Below, in pieces: positions 52,087-60,328 of a stretch of DNA of 64,000 bases; the stretch's first letter is position 1; each line of letters opens with the position of its first letter. Source of the stretch: Paraburkholderia caffeinitolerans (GTDB lineage: Bacteria > Pseudomonadota > Gammaproteobacteria > Burkholderiales > Burkholderiaceae); NCBI RefSeq assembly GCF_902859945.1, contig NZ_CADIKL010000025.1, positions 42,447 through 106,446 on the forward strand, read 5' to 3'. A model generated the notes under the pieces. That model did not search any database. It was given only the letters and a program-made list of their open reading frames with translations, and had not been told where the DNA came from. The position numbers were made by a program, and so were the translations under genes.

Positions 52087-53181
52087 ATGGATGGCAACAA
52101 GAACCTCCACCAGACCGCGTTCTATCTGCTGCTCTTCGTCGTCTCCATCGCACTATGCTTCGTGCTCGCGCCATTTTTCAGCACCGTGCTCTGGGGCGCG
52201 ATACTCGCGCTGATCTTTCAGCCCGTGCAGCGCCGCATCGTTGCGCGCCTCGGGCGGCGCCGCAATCTCGCCGCGCTCATCACGCTGACGATCTGTCTCG
52301 TGATCGTGATCTTCCCGCTCACGCTCGTGGCGGGCACGCTGATCCAGCAAGTGAGCTACGCCTACGCACAAGTGCGCTCGGGCAGTCTCGACTTCGGCGC
52401 GTACTTCAGCCAGATCGTGCATGCGCTGCCGCAGTCGCTGCAAAATCTGCTCGCGCGCTATGACCTGATGGATCTGCCGGGCCTCCAGCAGCGCCTTTCC
52501 GCGGGCGCGGCGCAAATCAGCCAGTTCATCGCCACGCGCGCGCTGAGTGTCGGGCAAATCACGGTTCAGTTCATGGTGAGCTTCTGTGTGATGCTCTACA
52601 TGTTCTTCTTCCTCGTGCGTGACGGCCGCGAAATTTCCCGGCTCGTGCGCGATGCGATCCCGCTCGACGAATCGCACAAGCAGCATCTGATCCGCAAGTT
52701 CACGACCGTGATCCGCGCGACCGTGAAGGGCAATGTGGCCGTAGCGTTCGTGCAGGGCGCGCTGGGCGGCATCGCGCTCTGGGTGCTGGGGATTCAGGGC
52801 GCGCTGCTGTGGGGCTTCGTGATGATGCTGCTTTCGCTGCTGCCCGCGGTGGGCGCGGCGCTCGTGTGGGTGCCCATCGCGCTTTACTTCATCTCGACGG
52901 GCGCGCTCGCCAAGGGCATCGGCCTCACGCTGTTCGGCGCGCTCGTGATCGGCACCGTGGACAATGTGCTGCGGCCCCTGCTGGTGGGCAAGGACACGCG
53001 CTTGCCAGACTGGGTCGTGCTGATTTCGACGCTGGGCGGTATCTCGCTGATGGGCATCAACGGCTTCGTGATCGGACCGCTGATTGCCGCGCTCTTCATC
53101 AGTTGCTGGGACCTGCTGCGCCGCGACCAGCACCATCACGACGGCGTCGCCAGCCATCCGGCGGACGACGATCGGGTCTAA
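52087..53181 (+). CDS. AI-2E family transporter (PerM-type permease)
   Basis: A 364-residue membrane protein of the PerM/TqsA family with seven or eight helices. It has FYLLLFVVSIALCFVLAPFF at the N-terminus, the conserved ALIFQPVQRRIVARLGRR, VKGNVAVAFVQGALGGIALW and DNVLRPLLVGKDTRLPDWVV, with LISTLGGISLMGINGFVIGP at the end. Members move small solutes; the AI-2 role is established for few. AAAGGAA lies upstream of the ATG. It follows the metallophosphoesterase by 31 bases, probably one transcript, and is convergent with the kinase gene. Confidence 0.9.
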   Translation: MDGNKNLHQTAFYLLLFVVSIALCFVLAPFFSTVLWGAILALIFQPVQRRIVARLGRRRNLAALITLTICLVIVIFPLTLVAGTLIQQVSYAYAQVRSGSLDFGAYFSQIVHALPQSLQNLLARYDLMDLPGLQQRLSAGAAQISQFIATRALSVGQITVQFMVSFCVMLYMFFFLVRDGREISRLVRDAIPLDESHKQHLIRKFTTVIRATVKGNVAVAFVQGALGGIALWVLGIQGALLWGFVMMLLSLLPAVGAALVWVPIALYFISTGALAKGIGLTLFGALVIGTVDNVLRPLLVGKDTRLPDWVVLISTLGGISLMGINGFVIGPLIAALFISCWDLLRRDQHHHDGVASHPADDDRV

Positions 53182-53232
53182 CGTCCAGCGACCAGCGGCT
53201 GGCGGCGCGAAGACCGCGCACCGCTTGCTTGC

Positions 53233-54678
53233 TCACGAAGATACGTGCAACGGCAGCCCCGCGCGCCCCTGGCGCGCGGCGTCGGGCGCAACGAACGCAC
53301 TCCCCACTGCTTCGCCCAATCCTGCGGCCACCGAGAAACCAACCGTATTGACACCGTTCGCACTGCGCACGAATACCGTGCCGCCGTGCATCTCGGCCAC
53401 CGCCTTGACGATGGAAAGCCCGAGGCCGTGGTTCTCGTGGCTATTCGAGCGCGCTTCCTGAATACGGTAGAAGCGGTCGAAAATATGCTCGCGCACCACG
53501 GGATCCAGCGGCTCGCCAGGGTTCGACACGGCGATTTCGACATGACCGTCCTGCGGCGCAATGGTCGACTGCAAAACGGTTCCGGGCGGCGAGTGCTGAA
53601 TCGCGTTCACGAACAGATTGCTCATTGCTCGGCCAATCAGCGAGGTATTGACCCACGCGCGCGCGTCGCCGCGCACCTGCACGCTCAACTGCGCCTCTTC
53701 CAGCGGGATCTCCAGAAACTCCAGCATGCGCTCGACTTCGGCGCGCAGCGAAACCTCCGTAAGCTCGGTCGCGCGCTCGCCCCGATCGCTGCGCGAAAGG
53801 AACAACATGTCGTTGATGATCACGCGCAATCGTTCGAATTCCTCAAGATTCGATTGCAGCGTTTGCTGCAACTGCACAACCGAGCGGTCACGCGTGAGCG
53901 CCACCTGGGTCTGGCCGATCAGGATGCTCACGGGCGTGCGCAGTTCGTGTGCGACGTCGGCGTTGAACGATTCGAGGCGTTCATAGGCCTTGTCGAGGCG
54001 CTCCAACGCGCCATTGAACGAGGTCGCCAGTTCATGCAGCTCTTCGGGCAGCTCGCCGGCGTGTAGCCGCTGGCGGCGGTTCGAGGGGCTCAGTTGCGCC
54101 GCCTCGCGCGAGAGTCGTGTAAGCGGCGCAAGGCCGAAGCGCGTGACGGCGCGGCTCAGCAGCGCCACTGCGATGGTCGAAAGCACGATCAGCACGCCAA
54201 GCGCAATGCCGAAGCGCCGCAACATGCTTTCGGTGCGCATGCAATCGCTCGCCACCACGAGTTTCACTTCGGGGCGCTCGCCGTTCGCGGGCAGCGTCAT
54301 GCTCGTGACGATCAAGTCGTAGTTGTAGCCCGCCGGCCGCACGAGCCGATAATCCGGCCCGACCTCTCCGGTGATCTTGCCCGCGATGGGCGCGCCGAAG
54401 CGAAAGCGTGGATCGGCAGCTTCCACGTAGTAGTGCATGCGGCTGTCCGCCGGCGAGAGATCATGCAGTTTCTCCTGCACAAACGCCCATTTTTTGACAT
54501 CCGATGCGTGCGCAACGATCAAACCCGCGATGCGCGCCCGCGCGTCGAGCGTTTCGCGCAACTCGTTGAAAAGCTGATGCTGCATCAGCAAGAACAGCCC
54601 CGTGCCGGTGAGCGTGAACACGATCAGCGAGACCGCTGCGAACATCGCCGAAAGCCGCAGCGAGATCGAGCGCTTCAT
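53233..54678 (-). CDS. irlS: Heavy-metal-type sensor histidine kinase (IrlS/CusS-like)
   Basis: A 481-residue sensor kinase. TM1 is SAMFAAVSLIVFTLTGTGLF (about 10-30), a periplasmic domain spans 32-165, TM2 is IALGVLIVLSTIAVALLS (about 165-185), then a HAMP with LAPLTRLSREAAQLSPSN. HisKA has the phospho-His in FNADVAHELRTPVSILIGQT, and HATPase_c has NLFVNAIQHS, then the G box NHGLGLSIVKAVAEMHGG. The order and length are those of the CusS/IrlS heavy-metal sensors. The ATG overlaps the stop of the response-regulator gene (ATGA). It shares 3' orientation with no downstream gene of the operon. Confidence 0.9.
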   Translation of the reverse strand: MKRSISLRLSAMFAAVSLIVFTLTGTGLFLLMQHQLFNELRETLDARARIAGLIVAHASDVKKWAFVQEKLHDLSPADSRMHYYVEAADPRFRFGAPIAGKITGEVGPDYRLVRPAGYNYDLIVTSMTLPANGERPEVKLVVASDCMRTESMLRRFGIALGVLIVLSTIAVALLSRAVTRFGLAPLTRLSREAAQLSPSNRRQRLHAGELPEELHELATSFNGALERLDKAYERLESFNADVAHELRTPVSILIGQTQVALTRDRSVVQLQQTLQSNLEEFERLRVIINDMLFLSRSDRGERATELTEVSLRAEVERMLEFLEIPLEEAQLSVQVRGDARAWVNTSLIGRAMSNLFVNAIQHSPPGTVLQSTIAPQDGHVEIAVSNPGEPLDPVVREHIFDRFYRIQEARSNSHENHGLGLSIVKAVAEMHGGTVFVRSANGVNTVGFSVAAGLGEAVGSAFVAPDAARQGRAGLPLHVSS

Positions 54679-55373
54679 GACGGCTGGCCTCCGTCCTCGC
54701 GCGCCTCGCGCATTTCGAGCACGTAACCCATGCCGCGTATCGTGTGCAGCAGCTTGGACGCGTGCGGGCCGTCGAGCTTCGCACGCAGCCGCTTGATGGC
54801 GGTTTCCACCACATTGGCATTGCTCTCGAAGTTCACGTCCCACACGAGTTCGGTGATGAGCGTCTTCGAAAGAATCTCGCCGCGCCGCCGCGCAAGCACC
54901 GAAAGCAGTTGAAACTCCTTCGCGGTGAGATCGAGCCGCACGCCGTCGCGCGTCGCGCGGCGGCTGATGAGGTCGACCTGAAGATCGCCCACGGAGACGA
55001 GCGTGGACTCCTGAACCCGCGCGCGGCGCGTAAGCGCGCGCAGGCGCTCGACGAGTTCGAGAAACGAGAACGGCTTGGTCAGATAGTCGTCGGCGCCGTC
55101 GCGCAAGCCATGTACACGGTCGTCCACGCGGTCGCGCGCGGTCAGCATGATCACCGGCGTGTCCTTCTTCGCGCGCACCGCGCGCAGCACACCGAAGCCG
55201 TCGAGCTTCGGCAGCATCACGTCGAGCACGATCACGTCGAAGTCGTACTCGGTCGCCATCCACGCGCCCTCTTCGCCGTCCATCGCCACGTCGACGACCC
55301 AGCCTTGCTCGCTCAATCCGCTGCGCAGGTACTCCACGACCTTGCGCTCATCTTCGATCACCAATACTTTCAT
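54675..55373 (-). CDS. irlR: Heavy-metal-type response regulator (IrlR/CusR-like)
   Basis: A 232-residue OmpR/PhoB-type regulator. The receiver contains KVLVIEDERKVVEYL, phospho-acceptor Asp in VIVLDVMLPKLDGFGVLRAV, Thr in VIMLTARD and Lys in LTKPFSFLELVERL. The winged helix (130-225) has DLTAKEFQLLSVLARRRGEI and VVETAIKRLRAKLDGPH with IRGMGYVLE at the end. The start is ATG 55373, right before the fold. It is translationally coupled to irlS. Such systems sense copper, zinc or cadmium and induce an RND efflux set; only a stump of such a set is visible upstream. Confidence 0.92.
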   Translation of the reverse strand: MKVLVIEDERKVVEYLRSGLSEQGWVVDVAMDGEEGAWMATEYDFDVIVLDVMLPKLDGFGVLRAVRAKKDTPVIMLTARDRVDDRVHGLRDGADDYLTKPFSFLELVERLRALTRRARVQESTLVSVGDLQVDLISRRATRDGVRLDLTAKEFQLLSVLARRRGEILSKTLITELVWDVNFESNANVVETAIKRLRAKLDGPHASKLLHTIRGMGYVLEMREAREDGGQPS

Positions 55374-55375
55374 CG

Positions 55376-55732
55376 TCATCCTCCTCTTCGCGCGGCGCCG
55401 GACGGCGCCTCGCGGCAAGGGCCCGCGCGACAGGCGCCGCCGGGCACCCGCGCCAGATAAACCACCGTGGCAGGCTGCTGACCATGAATCTGCACCTCCT
55501 CGCGCTCGCTGGCAAGCCGTTGCGGCTTCGTGAGGCTGGCGAGATGGCGTGCGTTCACCGCATCCATCGCGTTCGAGACGATCGTGCGGGTCGCGCCGAC
55601 GCCCAGCACCAATGCGACGACAATCGCCGCGACGCGCGCACGCTTGCCGACCCGCGCATACCCGGGCAGATCGATGGGGTGCTCGCCATTCACGGAGATG
55701 CCGGGGGACGAATGCTGCTCTGATTGGCTCAT
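55376..55732 (-). pseudogene. Remnant of an RND-efflux periplasmic adaptor gene (N-terminal fragment)
   Basis: A 118-residue frame. Residues 15-60 (PIDLPGYARVGKRARVAAIV followed by a transmembrane helix and TRTIVSNAMDA) resemble the cytoplasmic tail and membrane anchor of HlyD-type RND adaptors. From about residue 65 the sequence changes to an unconserved, Arg/Gly/Ala-rich tail with no biotinyl-lipoyl or barrel domains. A real adaptor would have 370-400 residues. Only 2 bases separate it from irlR. I interpret it as the 5' stump of a deleted adaptor gene; a short true membrane protein is the alternative. Confidence 0.55.
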
Positions 55733-55757
55733 TTATTCTTCAAGTGGAGCGTTGTAC

Positions 55758-56795
55758 CTAGTTCACCAGCCGCAAATGTTCGACTTCATGCCCTTCGTGC
55801 ACACCGTGGGCCTGGCGCGCTTCGCGCAGTCGCGCGCGCGCCGTAGCGCGCTGTCGTTGCGGCACATCGCAGGCCGCAAGCGAGGCTTCCTGCTCGGCCA
55901 GCACCGCTGGAACCTTTTCGCGCAGGAACTCCACGAACGTGCGGATCTTCGCATCCAGATAGCGGCGCGAAGCATAGAGCGCGTAGATGTTGAGCGTTTG
56001 CAGACGATGCGTGGGCAGCACGCGCACGAGCGAGCCGTCCGCGAGACCCGGCAGCGCCACCGGCACCGGCAGCGGGCCGATGCCCATGCCCTCGCGTATG
56101 GCGAGCGCGAGCGCTTCGGGATTGTTCACCTGGAAAGGCGTCACGCCGGTATGGCGGAATGTTTCTCCATGCGGCCCCTCGGAAACCCATTGGCCCGCGG
56201 GCAGGCTCGCATCGGTCAGATGCAGGCAGGTGTGCGCCTCGAGATCGTCGAACGAGCGCGGCTCGCCGCGAATTTGCAAATACGCCGGCGACGCGCAGAG
56301 AATGGCCGCGGTGCTGCCCAGTTGCTGCGAAATCAGCGCGGAATCCCCAAGCTCGGCGGCCACCACCACGGCCACGTCGAAGCCTTCTTCGATGATGTCG
56401 GGCATCTGCTGCGCAATGGTCAGATCGACGGCGACATCGGGCAAATGCTGCTGATAGCGCGCAATCAACGGCATTACATAATGCTGACCAAAACTCGTGC
56501 CGCCATAGACGCGCAGCTTGCCCACCGGATTGCCCTGCGCGGCGGCCGCTTCGGATTCCGCTTGTTCGATATCGGCAAGAATGCGCTTGCAACTTTGCAG
56601 ATAGCGCTCGCCCGCCTCGGTCAGCGACATGCGCCGCGTGGTGCGGTTCAACAGGCGCGCGCGCAACCGCGACTCCAGGTCCGTGACGGCGCGCGAAACC
56701 TGTGCAGTCGTCATCGACTCGCTCACGGCAGCGCGCGTAAAGCTGCCCGATTCCACCACCCTCACGAAGACCCGCATATTGCGCAGCGTATCCAT
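55758..56795 (-). CDS. LysR-family transcriptional regulator
   Basis: A 345-residue LysR. The wHTH reads MDTLRNMRVFVRVVESGSFT and AQVSRAVTDLESRLRARLLN with RMSLTEAGERYLQSCKRILA. The effector domain has RVYGGTSFGQHYVMPLIARY and IREGMGIGPLPVPVALPGLA. The C-terminus carries about 45 extra basic residues. ATG 56795 is selected because the family begins exactly there; the longer frame contains low-complexity sequence. The protein closely resembles the LysR at 62736, suggesting a gene duplication. It is divergent from the MgtC gene. Confidence 0.9.
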   Translation of the reverse strand: MDTLRNMRVFVRVVESGSFTRAAVSESMTTAQVSRAVTDLESRLRARLLNRTTRRMSLTEAGERYLQSCKRILADIEQAESEAAAAQGNPVGKLRVYGGTSFGQHYVMPLIARYQQHLPDVAVDLTIAQQMPDIIEEGFDVAVVVAAELGDSALISQQLGSTAAILCASPAYLQIRGEPRSFDDLEAHTCLHLTDASLPAGQWVSEGPHGETFRHTGVTPFQVNNPEALALAIREGMGIGPLPVPVALPGLADGSLVRVLPTHRLQTLNIYALYASRRYLDAKIRTFVEFLREKVPAVLAEQEASLAACDVPQRQRATARARLREARQAHGVHEGHEVEHLRLVN

Positions 56796-56998
56796 CAGCG
56801 GCTCCTGGCCCATTCCATCATCGATACCGCCAGTCTCGCTGCCAGGCCGTGACCCCATGCTGACCCGTACATGGCAGCCACGCCAGCTTGGCGAGCCTTG
56901 CTGTCCCGCGTATGATCCACGGCGCCCCCTCCGCACTGCGGAGCGCCCCACGCATGCGTGCCGCGAGGCATTGCGCGCGCAGCCTTCATGACAGAACG

Positions 56999-57721
56999 AT
57001 GACTTACGAATTCGCCTTGCGCCTTCTCGCGGCGTTCGCCTGCGGCGTCGCCATCGGACTGGAACGCCAGATGCGCCAGCGCACTGCTGGCCTGCGCACC
57101 ATCACGCTCGTTGCAAGCGGCGCATGCCTGTTCGTCACGCTCGGCGTGCTCACGGGCAACGGCACCAGCGGCGTAACGCAGATCGCGGCCTATGTGGTCT
57201 CAGGCGTGGGCTTTCTCGGCGGCGGCGTGATCATGCGCGACAAGGGCTCCATCCAGGGCATCAACACGGCAGCCACGTTGTGGTGCTCCGCCGCCGTGGG
57301 CGTGCTGTGCGGCGCGGGTCACTACGTCCCGGCGCTCGCCGGCACGGGCGTCGTGCTGATCACCAATACCTTGCTACGCGAGGTGAGCCGCATCATCAAT
57401 CAGGCGCCGCTTTCCAACGCCGACCTCATGAGTGTCTACGTGCTCACAGTGGTGTGCCGCGAAGAAGACGAGATCCACATTCGCACCGTGCTCTCGAACT
57501 CGATGTATTCCACGCCGCTCTCGTTTCAGAGCCTCACGAGCGAAGACGTGCCCGGCGCGGAGAGGCCTGGCGAGCCGCAGCGCCTGCGCGTCACCGCGAC
57601 CTTGCGCCTGCACCCGAAATATCAGCCCAAGCTCGAATTGATGGCGAGCCGCCTGAGCATGGAAAAAGGCGTTTCGAGCGTGAGCTGGACTGCCGCGGAA
57701 ACCGAGGTCGCCCCCGAGTAA
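56999..57721 (+). CDS. MgtC/SapB family protein
   Basis: A 240-residue membrane protein with four or five N-terminal helices: YEFALRLLAAFACGVAIGLE followed by RQMRQRTAGLRTITLVASGA (family signature), AYVVSGVGFLGGGVIMRDKG with the conserved Asp-Lys, NTAATLWCSAAVGVLCGAGH. The C-terminal 100 residues form a soluble ACT-like domain. Members help survival in low magnesium or inside macrophages by acting on the F-type ATPase or on phosphate balance. No mgtA is adjacent. It is divergent from the LysR gene at 55758-56795, 203 bases apart. Confidence 0.88.
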   Translation: MTYEFALRLLAAFACGVAIGLERQMRQRTAGLRTITLVASGACLFVTLGVLTGNGTSGVTQIAAYVVSGVGFLGGGVIMRDKGSIQGINTAATLWCSAAVGVLCGAGHYVPALAGTGVVLITNTLLREVSRIINQAPLSNADLMSVYVLTVVCREEDEIHIRTVLSNSMYSTPLSFQSLTSEDVPGAERPGEPQRLRVTATLRLHPKYQPKLELMASRLSMEKGVSSVSWTAAETEVAPE

Positions 57722-57924
57722 GTGAGCTGCATACATCATCGAAGCACCATCGGCACGCATTCCTTACGAATACATTTCGACTTCGTTGCAGTTTTTGAAA
57801 CGTTCCCCCCGCTGACGACAAGAACTGTCAATTCTAGCCACGTTTCATGGACTCGACCCCATCCATGGACTAAGCTCCAGTTCGTTGTGTTTAATTGTTC
57901 ACACCAACGAGAGGGGTCCTCCAT

Positions 57925-58176
57925 ATGCAACACGGCATCATCGCGTGGCTCATCATCGGCGCAGTCGCTGGCTGGCTTGCCGGGCTGCTCGTCAAGGGCG
58001 GCGGCTTCGGTTTGATCGTCGATATCATTGTCGGGATCGTCGGGGCTTTCATCGGTGGCTGGCTCGCGGGCCTGCTCGGGATCCACATCGGCAGCGGCAT
58101 GATCAGCTCGATCATCACGGCCATTGTCGGCGCGGTCATCCTGCTCTTCATCATCAGGCTGTTCCGAAGAGCGTAG
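57925..58176 (+). CDS. GlsB/YeaQ/YmgE family stress response membrane protein
   Basis: An 83-residue protein with three hydrophobic helices rich in glycine: IIAWLIIGAVAGWLAGLLVK, LIVDIIVGIVGAFIGGWLAG and ISSIITAIVGAVILLFIIRL. This is the transglycosylase-associated family; members are induced by stress and function is unproven. A GAGAGGGGT Shine-Dalgarno lies 5-12 bases upstream of the ATG. The upstream 203 bases carry a TGAAACGT/ACGTTTCA inverted repeat (57796-57803 and 57840-57847). A strong terminator follows. Confidence 0.85.
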   Translation: MQHGIIAWLIIGAVAGWLAGLLVKGGGFGLIVDIIVGIVGAFIGGWLAGLLGIHIGSGMISSIITAIVGAVILLFIIRLFRRA

Positions 58177-58195
58177 CGATTCGCAGCCGTTAACG

Positions 58196-58235
58196 AAAAA
58201 CGGGAGCACCATCGCTGGTGCTCCCGCTTTTTTTT
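58196..58235. terminator. Bidirectional Rho-independent terminator
   Basis: CGGGAGCACCA (58201-58211) pairs perfectly with TGGTGCTCCCG (58216-58226) around a TCGC loop. Eight T residues follow at 58228-58235 on the + strand and five A residues precede at 58196-58200, giving a T run on the - strand. It serves the two convergent genes on either side. Confidence 0.9.
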
Positions 58236-58245
58236 GCGTTGAGGC

Positions 58246-59775
58246 TTATGCGCCGTTGGCCACGAGGCCGCCCGCGCGCTCAGGAAGCATCGAGCCGGTC
58301 TCGTTGAAACGCAGATGCATTTCATACGCCCGGGCGAGATTGTGAGGCGTCTGGCCGCCGATCTTCAGCGCGTCGTCATAGTAGTCGCGCAGCAGGTCGC
58401 GGTAGAGCGGATGCGCGCAGCGATCGATAATCAGCTTCGCGCGCTCGCGCGGCGCGAGGCCGCGCAGGTCCGCAAGGCCCTGCTCGGTGACGATCACGTC
58501 CACGTCGTGCTCATTGTGGTCGACGTGCGGCACCATCGGCACGATGCTGGAGATGCGGCCGTCCTTCGCGATGGCCTTGGTCGCGAAGATCGCGCACGAG
58601 GCATTGCGCGCGAAATCGCCCGAGCCGCCAATGCCGTTCATCATGTGCGTGCCGCCCACGTGTGTCGAATTCACGTTGCCGTAGATGTCGCATTCGAGCG
58701 CCGTGTTCAGCGCGATGAGCCCGAGGCGGCGAATCACTTCCGGATGGTTGCTCACTTCCTGCGGACGCAGCACGAGCTTGTCGCGATAGCGGTCGAGATC
58801 GGCGAGCACCTGGGCCTGGCGTGAGGCGGAGAGCGTCATGGATGCCCCCGAGGCGAACACCATCTTGCCTGCGTCGATCAGGTCGAAGGTGGAATCCTGA
58901 AGTACTTCGGAGTACATCGTAAGTGCTTCGAATGGCGAATTCACGAAACCCGAGAGCACCGCGTTCGCGATCGTGCCGATACCCGCCTGCAGCGGCGGCA
59001 ACTGCGCACTCATGCGACCGTGCTTCACTTCGTGCTGCAGGAACTCGATGAGGTGTCCGGCGATGCACGCGGTTTCTTCGTCGGCGGGCAGCACGGTCGA
59101 AGGGCTGTCCGCTTCGTTGGTGATGACGATGGCGGCGATCTTCTCGGGCGGGATGTCGATGATGGACGTGCCCACGCGATCGTGCGGATGCAGGATGGGC
59201 AGCGGGTCGCGGTGCGGGCGGCGGCCCGGAATCCACACGTCGTGCAGGCCTTCGAGCGCAAGCGGCTGCGCGAGGTTGAGTTCGACGATCACCTTCTCGG
59301 CGAGAATCGCGAAGCTCGCCGAATTGCCCACCGAGGTCGTGGGAACGATGCCGCCCGTTTCGGTGATCGCAGCGGCCTCGATGATCGCGAGGTCGAGCTT
59401 GCCGAGCAGGTTCGCGCGCAACATCTCGACGGTCTCGGAGAGGTGCTGATCGACGAACATGACTTCGCCGCGATTGATGGCGCGGCGCAACGTGGTGTCC
59501 ACCTGGAACGGCAAGCGTCGCTCAAGTACGCCGGCTTCGGTCAGCATGCGGTCGACGTCATGGCCAAGCGAGGCGCCCGTCATCAGCGTGATCCGCAGCG
59601 GCTCCTGCTCTTCGCGCGCACGGCGCGCCAGTTCGATGGGCACGGCCTTCGTGTCGCCCGCGCGCGTGAAACCGCTCGCGCCGACACGCATGCCGTTGCG
59701 CACGAGTTTTGCCGCCTCGGCAGCCGAAGTGATTTTCCCGCGCAATGCGGCACAGCGAATACGGTCTTCGTACAT
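58246..59775 (-). CDS. Acetyl-CoA hydrolase/succinyl-CoA:acetate CoA-transferase family protein
   Basis: A 509-residue CoA-transferase. Conserved segments are GMRVGASGFTRAGDTKAVPI, IEAAAITETGGIVPTTSVGN, ITNEADSPSTVLPADEETAC, QAGIGTIANAVLSGFVNSPF, and NSTHVGGTHMMNGIGGSGDF (the CoA-binding area). The second Met (59775) with a GTGGAG site upstream is the likely start; four extra residues are possible. The enzyme moves CoA between short-chain acids or hydrolyses acetyl-CoA, in acetate or propionate metabolism. It ends at the bidirectional terminator. Confidence 0.92.
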   Translation of the reverse strand: MYEDRIRCAALRGKITSAAEAAKLVRNGMRVGASGFTRAGDTKAVPIELARRAREEQEPLRITLMTGASLGHDVDRMLTEAGVLERRLPFQVDTTLRRAINRGEVMFVDQHLSETVEMLRANLLGKLDLAIIEAAAITETGGIVPTTSVGNSASFAILAEKVIVELNLAQPLALEGLHDVWIPGRRPHRDPLPILHPHDRVGTSIIDIPPEKIAAIVITNEADSPSTVLPADEETACIAGHLIEFLQHEVKHGRMSAQLPPLQAGIGTIANAVLSGFVNSPFEALTMYSEVLQDSTFDLIDAGKMVFASGASMTLSASRQAQVLADLDRYRDKLVLRPQEVSNHPEVIRRLGLIALNTALECDIYGNVNSTHVGGTHMMNGIGGSGDFARNASCAIFATKAIAKDGRISSIVPMVPHVDHNEHDVDVIVTEQGLADLRGLAPRERAKLIIDRCAHPLYRDLLRDYYDDALKIGGQTPHNLARAYEMHLRFNETGSMLPERAGGLVANGA

Positions 59776-59881
59776 CAAAGTCTCCACTAACTACCGGAAA
59801 TGCCAAATGCCCTTTTCAGGTCTCGCTTCGGTGGCGTTGCATTACGGTTTCTGCAATACGGTTTTGCAGCCATCATGCGCA

Positions 59882-59914
59882 AAGCCGCGGGGCCTCATGC
59901 GAAGGCGCCGCGGC
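59882..59914 (-). terminator. Terminator-like hairpin after the small exported protein gene
   Basis: On the - strand GCCGCGGCGCC pairs with GGCCCCGCGGC (one mismatch, 9-base loop) and is followed by TTT. It lies 52 bases after the end of the small gene at 59966-60169. Confidence 0.45.
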
Positions 59915-59965
59915 AAGGAATTCAAGCTGGCGCCTCGCTCATTCATGGCGGGCGGTCACTCGATC

Positions 59966-60169
59966 TCAGCTACCGAAATAGAGGGTGCAAAAGCTGGCCG
60001 GGCCGACGCATTCGTCTTTCTTTGCCGGCTTTGCGGTCTGATTGACAGGCTGCGCTGCGCTTTGCGCGACCTGCTGAGGGACGCTCGGCTCCGATGCTTC
60101 ATTCTGTGCAAAGGCGGAGGCGGCGGCAAACAACGAACAGGCAACAACAGCGAACTTCAGGGACTTCAT
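59966..60169 (-). CDS. Small exported protein of unknown function
   Basis: A 67-residue protein with a clear signal peptide (MKSLKFAVVACSLFAAASAF, cleaved after AFA) and a mature part of about 45 residues, Gln/Ala/Pro/Lys-rich. It ends in CVGPASFCTLYFGS with two cysteines that could form a disulfide. Short exported proteins with similar Cys-Val-Gly-Pro tails occur in burkholderias, but I know no function. GGAGAGTGA upstream of the ATG is a strong ribosome site. A hairpin downstream may end its transcript. Confidence 0.75.
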   Translation of the reverse strand: MKSLKFAVVACSLFAAASAFAQNEASEPSVPQQVAQSAAQPVNQTAKPAKKDECVGPASFCTLYFGS

Positions 60170-60328
60170 TTCACTCTCCAGTGCTAATGGTTACTGCGAA
60201 GCAGTGGTGTGACTATATGACCCGGACCCGGAACGATTAAGACGGCGAGATGGAAGGCATATTTCCAGGCCGCAGCAAGATCGCGCACATGCCAGCCCGG
60301 ATTGCAGATTCGGGGCGGCTTCCGGGCA

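Noticed and set aside
54679..55263. Extension of the IrlS frame into the regulator gene
   Set aside because: It overlaps irlR, which shows full receiver and winged-helix motifs; IrlS starts naturally at 54678 with an ATGA overlap.
57796..57847. TGAAACGT/ACGTTTCA inverted repeat with a 36-base spacer
   Set aside because: The spacing is too long for a usual operator and the repeat is short; kept only as a remark under the GlsB-type gene.
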